Source of the DNA: Chara braunii
Lineage: Eukaryota; Streptophyta; Charophyceae; Charales; Characeae
DNA length: 56,394 nucleotides
Direction of reading: 5' to 3'
NCBI GenBank assembly: GCA_003427395.1
Contig: BFEA01000285.1
Coordinates: forward strand, 1,104,601 to 1,160,994
Shown: piece after piece, positions 32,135-43,802 of the stretch
Layout: each line of letters begins with the position of its first letter
Position numbering within the stretch: position 1 is the stretch's first letter
Position numbers and translations under genes: made by a program
Notes under the pieces: generated by a model
Database searches by the model: none
What the model was told of the DNA's origin: nothing
The model's input: the letters and a program-made list of their open reading frames with translations, nothing else

Positions 32135-33387
32135 TCGTTCAATATCGTCGAACACTGACACTGGTGACTTTGTTACTTGGTGCGCTGGCGATGCTTCTAC
32201 GCAGTGAGGATACATTGGTGCTGGCTTGATTACGTAGAGGGGAGCGTGGCTGGAAGGGTGTGGTGACAACACCACAACAGATGTATGTGGAATGATGAGA
32301 GCATTCTGATATTGCATTTTGGCTGAGGTTATACTCCATTGCATTGTGTGTGGTATCGAGACTACAACCGATTATCAAAATGCACGTTGGCTCAATTGGT
32401 GAGAAATCTCTGGTTGGGGGCAGCTATCTTCAGGTACATTGTTCTCTTGCCTTATCTTCCCATCTAAGTCTCTTCTTACTGTGAGGAACAGAGTTTGACA
32501 TGAGAGTCCTCTTCTTGGTGAGGAGCCGTAAGCGCTCTACCCTGAGAGTCGACATTTTTTTTCATGGCGCATCTGGCAGGAGAGGGCAGTGCCTCTGAAG
32601 GGCCATGGACGAAGCATGGGTCACGGTCAACATGCCAACCCACAGGAGTAGTGCACGTAGGCCATGCTGCATTGTCCTTTGAGCTCTTTGTTGCATATAT
32701 ACGGGATCAAGGAATGACCAGTCGTATGTGGGAGGAGACGCATCCAAGACCGTCTATAAAGAATCTCTGGTGGGGAAACCAACACTTGGCTGCAATCGCC
32801 GTCCTGTCTGCGAAGTTAAATAATTTCTGAGGACTTTGGGGGTTGTCCTAAAATTGCCTCTTGATCAACCAAGTTGTCGGTGTAAGGCTCGTTGCACGTG
32901 AGGATAAAGAAAGTGTAGGGCAGGTCATAAACAGTTTCCTGGGTACAAGGGTGGGCCGATATGCGCACCTTAGACACCGCTGGTTGATGATGCAACATAG
33001 GATCATTGAATACAAGGGAGGGAAGATTCCAATTGGTGATCGTACACAATCATTATCATTTTTATCTCTTGTACATCTGCCCAACTTATTTATTGTTATT
33101 TTGATTAGGTAAGATAGATATATTCTTAACACCTTTCAAACAACTATAAAATATAACAATAGTTGGCTAACATTGCCCTATCTGCATATAGCTGCCGTGT
33201 GAGAAATGATCGAAGTAGGAATGGATCGTATGCTCAATCTTTGTAGATATTGTTGACACCACTTGATCGGTAGCCCGAGTGACCTGCCAAATATTTATTT
33301 GTTTTTATTTATTTTTAAAATCGGTAAGACACAAGCTGTAGTAGGCCCCAGTTAGGGCACTAGTGCAGACAATGTTGTGCTTTGCCG
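32135..33387. other. Leader of element F
   Basis: Between the primer site and gag. No domain is seen in its short frames (for example 32564-32830). An AT-rich patch with TTTATTTATTTTT lies at about 33290-33320. Confidence 0.4.
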
Positions 33388-35130
33388 ATGAGCGGACGAG
33401 GTAGTGGGGAGGACATATTTGAAGGGAGAAGGGTGACACGGCAGGAATTTCTTAGGATTGTCATCGTGCATCAGGCCTTACCACCTGAGGGCGAGAGAGC
33501 TATATAACGGGAGACAATAGCCGAATGTTTGCAAAGGGCCAAGGAAGTAGCAACAACAGTGGAGCAAGTACTAGAGGCGGCAACAACCGTTGTTGGAGCT
33601 ATGGCTACCCTTGCTGCTACATCTCAGGGGTGAACAGACATTAGGCATGCCGTCCAGTTCGCAGGTTACGTTTAGCGGGATGAGTAGGCACTTCTTTCAT
33701 TCAGATGGCGGGTTTGCAGTACAACCAGCCACCTTTGCCCACGAGGGAGGTAGAACTCCAATGTGTGGAGTTGATCCGCTTACGGTTATAGGAGGAACAT
33801 AGAGAAGTTATCGAAAGAGAAACAAAGATTAGAAATAGAAAAATCAGGTTCGAGAAGAGAAGGGCAGACAAAACTGCAGGAGAAGGGTTAGATGACTTGA
33901 CCCTTGACGACATGGCAAAAATCCACAAGACGGGCATGATGAGCATGTATACGTACATGGACAACAAACTTGATGACATCTTGGACACCCTTGACCTGAT
34001 ACTGAACGCCATGCAGGGAAGGGGAGGACCACACCCGTGACCCCTCCATACCTGGGGGCCCATTGTCCGACCTCAGGCAACATTTCCAACGCCAGTTCCT
34101 TTACCAGAGATGATAGCCCATTTATCCCTCTATATGGCATCTTACCAGGTGGTACATCAGCTGAAGCAGCAACACAAACTGTTGCTACTTCATCCTGAGG
34201 TCCAACTGTTGCAACTGCAGTGAAGTAGACGGTCCACCACCGACTTAGCAAGCTGGACAGACTGGACCACAACAACCCCTTGGTATTTCATGACCCCAAT
34301 GAAAACCCCGACTGTCTTCACAATAGACAAGAAGGACAAGGCCCTTGATACTTGGTTGAGGACGGTTCCATTGTAGGTGAGGGTCAAGCGTACTTCGCAT
34401 GAGGAGGAGGAGATCACTGCGGTTTCTTATTTACAAGGATCAACAACGAGATGGCTGAATGAGTACGTAGCGGCAAGGAGATTTTCCAAGCAAATGAACG
34501 ATCGGGCACTGACCCAGACTTTGGAAAGCATTATGGACTTGGTGGAGGTGCGATACCACAATCCTCAATAGGGTCAGCAAGCCACTGATGCGTTGGCTCG
34601 TCTTGATACTAAGAAGTACAAGACTGCACGCGACCTCACCAATATCGTAGAGAAACTGGTCGTACTTTCGGGAGGCCAACATCGACTATCACACATTTGA
34701 GACCTTTAGCAACAAGGTCTTAGATTTAGAGGCAAAGTTGAGAGGGACTCAACAGATAGTTGTACATGGGAGGAAGAAGGTCCTGCAAGAGTGGAAAAAA
34801 AGGGTAATCGATTGATGATGGTTGAGTCCGAAGGAAATCAAACTAAGATCAATAATTTTTTCGATCCTGTGGAAGGCGTAGAGATAGACAGTGAGGAGAA
34901 CATAGAGGGTGGAAACCTCCCGGTTGTAAAAGGTAAGGCAATTGGACGCGGCAAGGGCGTTCAAAAAAAGAGTCAGGTGCAGGCTCAAAACTCAAACAAA
35001 ACTTCGTCTTGGGTGAGGGTTGGCCCGGATCAAGAGGTGTGGAGGGACCGATATTAGCGAGGAGCTTACACGAATTGCGGCGAGTACGACCATCAATAGT
35101 TTAGGTGCAAGAATGCGAAGGTAGCTCAAA
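33388..35130 (+). pseudogene. Element F gag with degraded zinc knuckle
   Basis: ATG at 33388 (MSGRGSGEDIFEGRRVTRQE); one in-frame stop, then ECLQRAKEVATTVEQVLEAA, a helical N-terminus. About 33880-34040 reads DDMAKIHKTGMMSMYTYMDN and KLDDILDTLDLILNAMQ, a probable coiled coil. About 34300-34780 is the retrotransposon capsid domain in broken frames: ALDTWLRTV, AVSYLQGSTTRWLNEYV, LTQTLESIMDLVEVRYHNP, then DALARLDTKKYKTARDLTNI and a VLDLEAKLRGTQQIV helix. 35077-35120 holds NCGEYDHQ-x-FRCKN, a CCHC knuckle whose first Cys is Tyr and which contains a stop. The capsid part aligns in order with plant gypsy Gag. Many stops make it dead. Confidence 0.65.
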
Positions 35131-35530
35131 AGATTCCACCCAAAGGTGGTTTTTGGGGATTGTCCGCCAGGGTGGTGCTTATACGAGTACAACCAGGGAA
35201 ACACATCTGGCCAGTAGAAGTTGTAGTTGCATCTACTCATGCTGAAGTGGATAGTGTTCCCTCACCACTTCAGGAGCTAGATAACGCTATTGACTCACTA
35301 GTCACCCCACAAATGTACCGAAATCAAACGACTTTTCGTTTGTTAGATGTGTTTGAAGCCTAAGAAGACTTAGAAATCGATTGGCTGGCAAGGGACCCTC
35401 GTGAGTCTTGGGTGGAACCTTCCAAAGGTCCTAGAGAGAAACATTTCGCTGTGGAGGTCCGTGTAGGTGGCCGCAAGTGTGGCACCTTTGTAGACATTGG
35501 CTCCGGACCGGGTGCAGCGCTTGGGTAGGT
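35131..35530 (+). pseudogene. Element F aspartic protease, start only
   Basis: 35160-35363 is a Pro/Val-rich linker between Gag and protease. After a TAA the same strand reads WLARDPRESWVEPSKGPREK, HFAVEVRVGGRKCGTFVDIG and SGPGAALG. The VDIGSG motif corresponds to the VDTGSG active site of retropepsins, with Thr replaced by Ile. The rest of the protease and all of pol are absent; the frame ends at about 35528 and no RT motif follows. The element is truncated here. Confidence 0.55.
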
Positions 35531-37690
35531 CAAAAAATATTTTTGTCTCTCTGAATGGTACCATAAGCCCTCCGGCTAGATCCAAAACGAAATCCATTCC
35601 GTTGACACCTGTGTATCACGTAAGTAAAACCCAAGTGAGCCAGAAATAACCCCTGACAGGTCCTCTAAACGTATCAGACTTTTGGAAGTTGTTCAGACGA
35701 GTACGAGTCTAAACGGACCATCCAAAGAGAAATCATTCATCCAAAGCACCGTCCAAACTTTGATAGCATTCCAACAACTATCATATCGGATGTTTTCGAA
35801 CCTTTTGTGATATGCGTCGAGGAGTGGTGTAATCCGCTCAATGAGATAACATCTTGGCGTCAAGCCCCACTTTAAATTCGAGCCTTACCACATTCTCTCC
35901 GATTTTACCGCTACGACCATATCAATGTCATACATATAGAGTAGGACTACCCCACCCCACACAACCGAGGTTGACTAGACCCCTATCGTGTAGGTAAGGT
36001 GTCTATGATTGACACGAGGCTAGGTAGCCACTCCTCCCCTTATGGCAAACAATAGTGGCCTAACTCTACAAGCAAAATCTCAACAAGATCTTAACGCCTT
36101 TCTCCCTTTCAGCGGTAGTGTAGTCTCTCTTCCTTAAACCACATAGAATTCAAAAGAAAACATCCCGCTATGGGCCAGGAGCATAGCTCCGGCACAATCC
36201 TCACTACCCCATACGGAGCTGATAATTTCATTCGAAAATTGTCACGATATGACAAGAAGTTCACAAACAACTTCAATCAAATATATTCAACAACAAGGAT
36301 GTAATTTACAACATATGCTCTCACATGCATTTTTTTATTTTATTTTTTTCCAACACAACACAGGGCCCCTTCTATTTTGGGGGGCAACAGTCTGGTTGCT
36401 TATCACCGACAAACATGAAACATTACAATATTTTTAAACGAGAAGGATAGTCTTACCCTCGCGTCTCGAAATATCTAGCGAGGGGGTGTTGTGAGTAGTT
36501 TCGTTCCCTCCAAATCCCATTATTCTTTGATAGCTCCTTTGTTAGCCGGAAAACTCTCAAGCGGTACCCTGACACATAGCAGAGGGGCTCCCTAGGATAG
36601 CGGGTGCAAGGAGCAGAGCAACTGGTAGCGTCCTTGGCCCACGTGCTCTGAATTGAGCATTGCAGTATCCATTATCATATTCCAAACAGTTTTGTAATTA
36701 CCTATCTATATCACAAATCACGTCACCTATTAAGACTAAGATTACCATGATACCTATATTGTCTTTTATAAGTCTACTGTACAACGATCCTCAAACCATT
36801 ATAGACTAAGGCTATCATAAAAAAAAGGGCAAATTGTATCTGGTTACCATCCAATCCCAATACCGTAACAACAACACACATATAGATTAGTTAGATTTAT
36901 TAATTATAGTGCAACTTTATCATACATCACACCCAACCTTGATTCTATTGGTCATCGTAATCCCCAACATTTTCATTCTACCCCCAGCTGATCGCTTCAC
37001 CCTCCCCCCCCNNNNNNNNNNNNNNNNNNNNNNNNNNNNNNNNNNNNNNNNNNNNNNNNNNNNNNNNNNNNNNNNNNNNNNNNNNNNNNNNNNCCCCCCC
37101 CCCTTTACAACTAATCCCCCCTACATAAGCACTACCACTATTTGGTTGCCAAACTAATCAAAACAATATATTATAATACAAACGAATCAAATTGAACCCT
37201 GTTGCTCTTTGTCGACAGGATGTAGAGCTGGTTTTTGAAGAAGGGGAGCAAACTAATCCAAGTTGATCATTCGTCAATCATAGCGAGGGTTCTTCCATGT
37301 CACACAAAAAAATAAATTTAGGAAAACCGCTCAGTAAAATCTATAAAATCAAACGTTGGTTGATAATGACTCAAAATGATAACCAAATGAACTATGGAAA
37401 TCTTGAGTACGGATCATGAGATCTACATGACTGAAAAATTATTTCTCGAAAATAAAATAACGGGACCCGATCTTTTTTTCTTCTCCTCAATCTCGCTCAT
37501 ATGCGGCCGAAAAGCACATTTTAAAAAAAATTATCTTCCTTCTTAGTTGAGAAAATAAACACATTATTCGAATCCATACGGACTCCGTCCTCACGTCTAT
37601 TTACAATCCTCTTTTCAATATTGTGGTCAAGACGTCTGCAAAATATCATCCTATAGCCCCACACACCATAATATTTGCACCTAAGGGGTT
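35531..37690. other. Unassigned AT-rich DNA around an assembly gap
   Basis: No gene, LTR pair or RNA recognised. The stretch 36840-37200 is rich in CCCC and TTTATTA and has no long frame. It contains the N gap at 37012-37093. Confidence 0.4.
37012..37093. other. Assembly gap (82 N) inside a C-tract
   Basis: The N run is flanked on both sides by homopolymer C (37002-37011 and 37094-37103). The missing sequence may be mostly C or an unresolved low-complexity repeat. Confidence 0.95.
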
Positions 37691-37700
37691 TGTAACACCC
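37691..37700 (+). other. Possible LTR start TGTAACACCC
   Basis: TGTAACACCC is the usual 5' end of many plant gypsy LTRs. It is preceded by AAGGGGTT, a weak polypurine match. A TATTTAAAG lies about 75 bp downstream. No matching right end or second copy was found. Confidence 0.25.
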
Positions 37701-37959
37701 TAAGGTTTTCTCCCTGTTAGCCCCCTGATTCGAACATTCACCTTCCTCGTGTGTTTTTAAATTTGTATTTAAAGGGGCCGAAATGCTTTCTCAAGACTCT
37801 CTCTGGTACAACTTGGGTTTAGTTCTGATCTGCTGCTCGACAACCTGGTACAACTTCATTTGTCGCTCGACAGGTTGGGGCAATTTGATTAAGTTTTGAT
37901 CCTGCCGCCTGAAATCACGATCTGCCACTTGGTAGACCAGCACGGCATGATTGGCATTC

Positions 37960-38925
37960 CACAATGAATATAGCTGATTCCAAGTTTGTGCGCCAGTGTG
38001 CATTCCACAATGGACATAGTCGATTTTAAGTTTGTGCGCCAGTCAGCATTCCACAGTGGACATAGTCGATTCTAAGTTTGTACGCCAGTGCGCATTCCAT
38101 AGTGGACATAGCCGATTCTGAGTTTGTGTGTCAACGCGCATTCCACACTGAACATAGCCGATTCTGAGTTTGTGCGCCATTGCGCATTCCACAGTGGACA
38201 TAACCGATTCTGAGTTTGTGCGCGAGTACGCATTCCACAGTTGACATAGTTGATTATGGGTTTCTGCGCAAGTGCGCATTCCATAGTGGACATAGTCATT
38301 TCTGAGTCTGTGCGCCCATGCATTGCAGGGGACTTTACCAATCTTGAAGTCAGTGCGCCCATGCATTGCAGGGGACTTTACCAATCTTGAAGTCAGTGCG
38401 CCCATGCGCACTCTTCAGCGGATATTATTGATTTTGAGCCAGTGTGCCCATGCACACTCTGTTGTTGATATTACCGATTTCGAGTCCGTGCGCCCAAGCA
38501 CACTCTACTGGGGACTTTGCCGATTTTGAAGTCAGCACGCCCATGCACAATCTGCAGACGACATTATCGGTTTTGAGTTAGTGCGTACATGCGCCTCTAT
38601 TGTTGATATTACTGATTTCGAGTCTGTGCGCCCATGCGCAGTCTGCTGGGGACTTTGCCAATCTTAAGCCTGTGTGCCTGTGTGCACTTCATGTGTTGAG
38701 AACTTCTAAACTTGAGCTTGTGCGCCCATGTGCACTTCATCTGAAGACATTTTTGATCTTAAGCCTGTGCGATTGTTCGCACTCCATCTGCGAACAATTG
38801 CTGAACTTGAGCCTGTGCTCATGTGCGCACTTCATGTGTGAGTGTTACTGATCTTAAGCCTGTGCGCCCACAGTCACTTTATGAGCGGACATTATTGATT
38901 TTGAATTAGTGCGCCCGTTGTCAAA
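37960..38925. repeat. 46-bp minisatellite, about 20 copies
   Basis: The unit begins GATTCTGAGTTTGTGCGCCA and ends CATTCCACAGTGGACATAGTC-like. Seven near-regular 46-bp copies run from 37977 to about 38300, then copies of a second type with GTGCGCCCATGCGCACTC and GACTTTGCCGATCTTGAAG continue with more divergence to 38925. A 49-bp perfect duplication lies at about 38309-38400. Because 46 is not a multiple of 3, minus-strand reading gives a 46-residue repeat spanning three units, which explains the open frames here. They are not taken as genes. Confidence 0.88.
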
Positions 38926-39969
38926 GGGCGCTATGTCCAGGCCCTCCACTGCGTACCAGGTACCTATACCCACTCGCTCACTATTGCGTGTCAGGCATCC
39001 ACTTACCGTTGTGTACTGGACTCCCGCCCACATACTCTCACTACAGGCCCAATTACTAGGCTTTTCAGTGGTGCCGTGCAGATTCAACGTCTTATCTTAC
39101 TGTGAGTTGCATCGTAGCTGAAGCGACCGTCTGGTTGGTCTAGATAGCAAAAGGGGTAGTATGGTCTGCTTAGCTGCGTGTCAGGTCCCGACGACCGTAT
39201 TATGGGATAGGTGCGGTGGCAACAATGTCAAAGAGAAAACACAGAGGAGGGGAAAAATGGACGAAGGAGGAGAAGGGGAGATGAGCGCAGAAACTTCGGA
39301 TCCTCGCCTAGATTTTGACAGTCGTCCTAGCGCCCTGTGGTCTAATGGTTTTAGCAAGGCCTCCGTGTCGGAGGGTTTTGAAGTGTCGTTATTTTCTTTA
39401 TTATTGTCATTATTACCAACTTTCTTATTTAAATTCCCCCATTCTGTCGTTTCGGGGGAAACTAACAGTTCGTTCTTGGACTCCGATTGCGGCCTGGTGG
39501 ACTGAACTGGCCCGACCCTTCGCTTATTACTTATGTTTGACATGTCCGGTTGAGCACCGTCTGGCGGGACCCCAAAAGAGGGGCAACCCCCAACTGCTTT
39601 GGTAGGAAGCTTATCACCCCTTGTGGGAGGTCATAAGCCCCCTCCTTAACATCGGATACGGGAACCCATTAGTGGTAAACCTTACACGGCTTATGAGGGA
39701 ATTGGAATGTCGAGTGGTATCCCGTTATGGGTTCGCCGCACCAATTGAGTGTCACGTCAGAAACGAAAGGGCTGCGATGGACGACAGAGAGCACTGCGTG
39801 TAATATGACGGTTGGGGTGCTGCCTCACACCCTCCCTTTTGTTCTTAAAACACTATTTTAATTGTTTTAAAAAGTTTTCCTAAGTCCTAATTATTAATAC
39901 TTAGAGTTTTTAGTGTCAGTCGAATCAGATCCCTCACTCATAACATGCGGATCGCGGAGAGTAGCGACC

Positions 39970-39979
39970 CTATAAAAGG
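39970..39979 (+). promoter_or_regulatory. TATA box of repeat G copy 2
   Basis: CTATAAAAGG, canonical, 226 bp upstream of the ATG at 40196 and aligned with CTACAAAAAGG in copy 1. It is followed by a GGTGGGGGAGA purine block also shared with copy 1. Confidence 0.55.
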
Positions 39980-40195
39980 TGGGGGAGATACGTCGTTGGC
40001 TATTTGGATGTGGGCAGTCCCCGTTACGCTGAGCACGGGTGAGACGGAGAGGGAGAGTCGGGCGGGAAAGTGGGCGCGTGACTTCATTTGTGTGTGTGTG
40101 CCCTGCTTGTCCAGTCCTATAAATCCTCAGCCTGTAAGCCTATTATCACACAGCGACTGTTAGTTGGGGACTTGTCTATCGAGGAGAGGACGGCT

Positions 40196-40665
40196 ATGGC
40201 CGTGCATGGCTACAGGCCGGATTGTTGGGACCTCCTGACATGCTGGAGGCCAATGTTCGGAGAGGGTCCGTGGATCACGACCATGCTAAAGTACGACAGG
40301 GGAGAAGTGGCAAAACTGAAGATTAACGTGGAGGGAGCTAAGGAAGAGGAGATGAGGGCTAACTCGAAGTTGAAGGCGACAATTACTGAGGCCAAAGACC
40401 ACGCTAAGAGACGTTGCAGGAGAGGCGGGGTGACAGCGAAGATGCAGGTAACGATCTCGTATTAGAGGCCGAGACCTCTACCGATACAGTGGACCGAGAG
40501 CAGGCTCACCTGGACAGGGACTCTGGGGGAGAGAGTGACATGAGTGGCACGGAGACCCTGTTATGGCACGGATTGGAGCACTGGCGACGGGACCACCCAC
40601 CAGCCGAGACTGTTGAGGGCGGCCCAGAGGCTAGCTCGCGGGGACAGAGGGACCAGGGCCGTTAG
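40196..40665 (+). pseudogene. Uncharacterised protein of repeat G, copy 2, one frameshift
   Basis: ATG at 40196 (MAVHGYRPDCWDLL). It then keeps KLKINVEGAKEEEMR, KLKATITEAKDHAKRRCRR and GGVTAKMQVTISY, aligned with copy 1, and stops at 40465. The next part continues in another frame (from about 40455) with EAETSTDTVDREQ, GESDMSG and LLWHGLEHWRRDHPP, then EGGPEAS. Those C-terminal motifs match ESEMSD, WHGLDQIRRNHPL and DGPEAS of copy 1, so a single frameshift split a formerly continuous protein. It is about the same length up to GPEAS, after which the copies diverge. Function unknown, with no recognised domain. Confidence 0.5.
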
Positions 40666-40669
40666 GCTG

Positions 40670-42583
40670 CAAAATATGTGAGTGATCACAACCGAGGGGG
40701 ATGATGAGAGAGAACACGCGCAGAAGTCAGACACGGATGAGAAAGCGCTCTCCGTTCCGTTACTTTGTTGATGTCACATACCTGACGAGTGCAGGGCGCA
40801 GAGGGGTCATTTTGCGTCATAGTCAGAAAGCATTTCACGTCTGAGAGGGTTAGGCGACATCATCGCAGCTTTCTTGAGTGAGCAGATGGGAGAAGGGGAA
40901 GGTGTGTCAGGGTGGTTCATGAATAGTGGCAGTGAGTTGTCTACTGCTCTTGCATGACGGGAAGGAACCACAGATGGAAGTCGGACATCAAAAGAGGACG
41001 GAGTCGTCTCCGTGACATGGTGATGCCGCTTGTTAATCGTGGTGTCGAAAGCATGCCTGGGTTCTAGCCGTGTGTCCGGTGGCAGTTGAGTAAGATCTTG
41101 TCGCGTGGTCCTGGGGTCATTGTCATGGCCTCTTGGGTGCGCGAGAAAGGGAAAGGCTCAGAATGCTCACTCAATATGGCCCATGCATGGTCAGTGTGAC
41201 GTGAACTCGTTTTGCACATTTGAAGAGTAGTGCAGCGAGGTCCTATCTCCTTGCTGGTGCACTGCAGTGTTGTGCAGGACATGGCACGCATTCACTGTCC
41301 TGGCAGCAGTCGTGGAGGCTAACGACGCTTGCTTGTGGATGACGCCACGTGCAGGCAATCATCCCGCATCAGGCTCTCACTAGGATTGTGGCACCCTCAG
41401 TCATTGCAACAGTGTATATTGGCAGACAAAAAACACCTTCTCACGAGAGGGTCCTAAAGTATGTAGAAAGGTGAGGCCTCGAGATATAAGATATTAGCGG
41501 AGAGAGAGAGGGCAACGCACGTGACTCGACAGTTGGGGTCTGCACCCAGAAGCTGGATATGCATCCTGGACCAGTGAAGGATATGGTGAGTGCAGGCGAT
41601 AAACGCCCTGAATAGGCAGGCGCACGATTGTGGAAAGAGAGCAGGAAGAACAAATTTTCTACTATGCAGTTGGTGGATGGGGCGTTGTGAGCGTCAAATT
41701 TGCAGACTGCTGCTGATCCGATCGGGTGGGCCTTGCTCACAGTGGTAGTGAGACGGAACCCAGAGCTGAAGGGCTGGATACTAATTGACTGCAAGCGGTG
41801 CCATTCAGCGAGTGATACTGTGACGCATTGTCGTGAGTGAGTCGAACATATGCCCTTTTCCTTGGTCGTTGGCACCACTTGTTTCTCCGTTAGTCTTCTT
41901 CACCCCTGCTATCGTTCTCCTTCTGGCTCGGGATAAGTGATATTTGTATCGAGTACGAAATTGTTGCCCGCGAGGTTAAGCTTCCCGAAAGTTCTTGAGA
42001 GGATAAGTGACGATCGCATCGTGCATCATAACTGCAGTGGAGTGACCCAGGCTGTAGGTATTGGACCTCTGTAAGGAGCGGGCTTGGAATACTTCAGACG
42101 GGCTTTGAGCCCGAAGGTGTAGCGGATATCCCTTCTTTTGTCACTTCATGGTCATCGTCAAGCACCGTCTTGGACTGCTGAGTAATATTAGCTCATGGTT
42201 CGTGTGCGCACTCAAGGGGTTGCTAGCTAGTGTTTGATATGTAATGGCCTGAAGCAAGGAAAAAACGACTGTAAGCTAACAGGTTTAATAGCCGAAGTCG
42301 AACAGGGAAACCGAGACTAACAACGCCAAATGAGGTTTAATGAGATTTAATCTACGTGCTATGAAGTGACTCTACGGCTAATTACGGACTGAAAGTCAGT
42401 TGTGGAAGTCACGTAGCTACTAAGACTGCACTACCCCTTTTGCAACCCTGTGTAATGTGTGAGCAGGGGGTAAGGCACGCATCGCTCCACATAGAGCCTG
42501 AGGGAGTGACGTTGAGGTAGCCTTGTTCATCTCTGACTTTTGTTGCAGTTTGATCAGGTTTCATGTCCCGCGCCACTCCAACA
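40670..42583 (-). repeat. Probable copia-type 3' LTR (minus strand) and unassigned flank
   Basis: On the minus strand, a TGTTGGAGTGGCGCGGG start at 42583 follows directly on a purine tract (42596-42584, AGAAAGTGGGGGA). That pairing is usual for plant copia LTRs. The LTR must extend to lower coordinates, but its end and TSD were not found. The open minus frame 41441-41878 has no domain and is likely chance. The remainder of 40670-41400 is unassigned. Confidence 0.4.
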
Positions 42584-42596
42584 TCCCCCACTTTCT
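42584..42596 (-). other. Polypurine tract next to the copia-like LTR
   Basis: The minus strand reads AGAAAGTGGGGGA immediately before TGTTGGAG. Such tracts prime plus-strand DNA synthesis in LTR elements. Confidence 0.45.
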
Positions 42597-43802
42597 AAAG
42601 TGGTACACTAGGTATGCTACCCTAGTATGATCATCTTGTTGTGCCACAGTTCACAACGTGAGTCGGAGGCTTAACCATTAACGCTAACCTGCCTACACCC
42701 ATAAGGAACCTCACACACTGGAGTCGTCGTCGCTATAGGTGTGGGTGGATTGCTACTCTGACTACTGATTTTTCCTAGGCTCGCTTCAGGTGCTACTCTG
42801 ACTACTGATTTTGCCTAGGCTCGCCTCAGGTGGTTTCTAGAGGGAGTTTTGTGGAAGCTATAGTTAGCAGCTCACAGGTCCGGTCGGATAAACCGTTACT
42901 AACTGTCTACATACTCAGTTAGGAGTAATCAGTGACCCGGGCAGTTGAGTTTAAACTCGAGATCATTAATCGTTATCAGGCTTAAGGGATCTCAATGAGA
43001 AAGTAGAAAACCTTTTCAACTCGGACTCAGGTTAGATCTCAAAGCTCTCTCATGGGTTCAGCCTGATGTAGGTCCCAATGGGAGTGATACTGGAATCCTT
43101 CTCCACCGGAAACCATTCTTATAGACCAAAGGTGGTGGAACTCTTCGAACCCGAGCTCGAACCGGTGGGCTGAATCAAAGCAGAAGCAGGAAATAAATTG
43201 ATGATTGGGTTCAAAAAGTTGCCAGGTACATCCGTCACTGGAGGGCTATACCACTGGGACGGGTAGTGTCCGTTGGTAACAGGCTCATATGATCCCTCTG
43301 CAGACAAAGACGTAGACGAAGACATAACGAGCCCTGACATGGATGATCATCAGCGAGCTCAGGGAACTTAAAGGAACCCTCATCGGATTCGACTTTTGTC
43401 TATTAATAGCATTTTCTGGGGAAACTACCCTAGTTGTCAGCGCAGATCAGACAGTTTCTGATAATCGTTTCATGAAATTTTATTCAGTTGTTTCCGAATC
43501 TGGCCCGGTCCGGCTACGCTTTACCTTTTCCCTGACATTAAGAGTTGCTTCAATATCAACATGAGATCATGAGAGAGAGGTAGTCACCACTTGTCCATGT
43601 TAGTTGTCACCTTACAGATCAGGCTTTGTCTCAGCGTTTAAGTAGTAGAGTGACTAGCCGCACAGTATTGAAGAACATTAGTTATACTAGGACGAAGCTC
43701 TAATAAAAAATCCAGCTACCCTGTCAAGCGAACCAGACGCATGCTATCTCGCAGTCGCTTCTGTGCAGCTGGTGTCCTTGCCTGTGCTTGATCATATAGG
43801 AT
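42597..43802. other. Unassigned stretch with a 40-bp direct duplication
   Basis: A unit beginning TGCTACTCTGACTACTGATT occurs at 42751-42790 and again at 42791-42830. No integrase or RT of a copia element could be read on the minus strand. The minus frame 43119-43340 has no domain. Confidence 0.45.

Larger units (their letters stand above)
39130..40665 (+). repeat. Repeat G, copy 2
   Basis: This is the second copy of the unit at 16380-18074, with the same block order: GGGATAGGTG, a T-rich ATTATT patch, ACCCCAAAAGAGGGG, GGAAGCTTATCACCC, CATAAGCCCCCTCCTTA, GGTATCCCGTTATGGG, TATA box and ORF. Divergence is considerable in the non-coding part. The left edge runs close to the minisatellite, and the edges are not sharply defined. 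Confidence 0.65.

Noticed and set aside
38043-38411. Minus-strand repeat protein of 122 codons
   Set aside because: It is a by-product of the 46-bp minisatellite, and overlapping frames show equal openness.
37960-38925. Regular repeats considered as a CRISPR array
   Set aside because: The units are contiguous and diverge gradually, with no constant repeat plus unique spacer pattern, and the sequence is eukaryotic.
41441-41878. A 145-codon minus-strand frame in the copia-like LTR
   Set aside because: No conserved motif, and it lies within a probable non-coding LTR.
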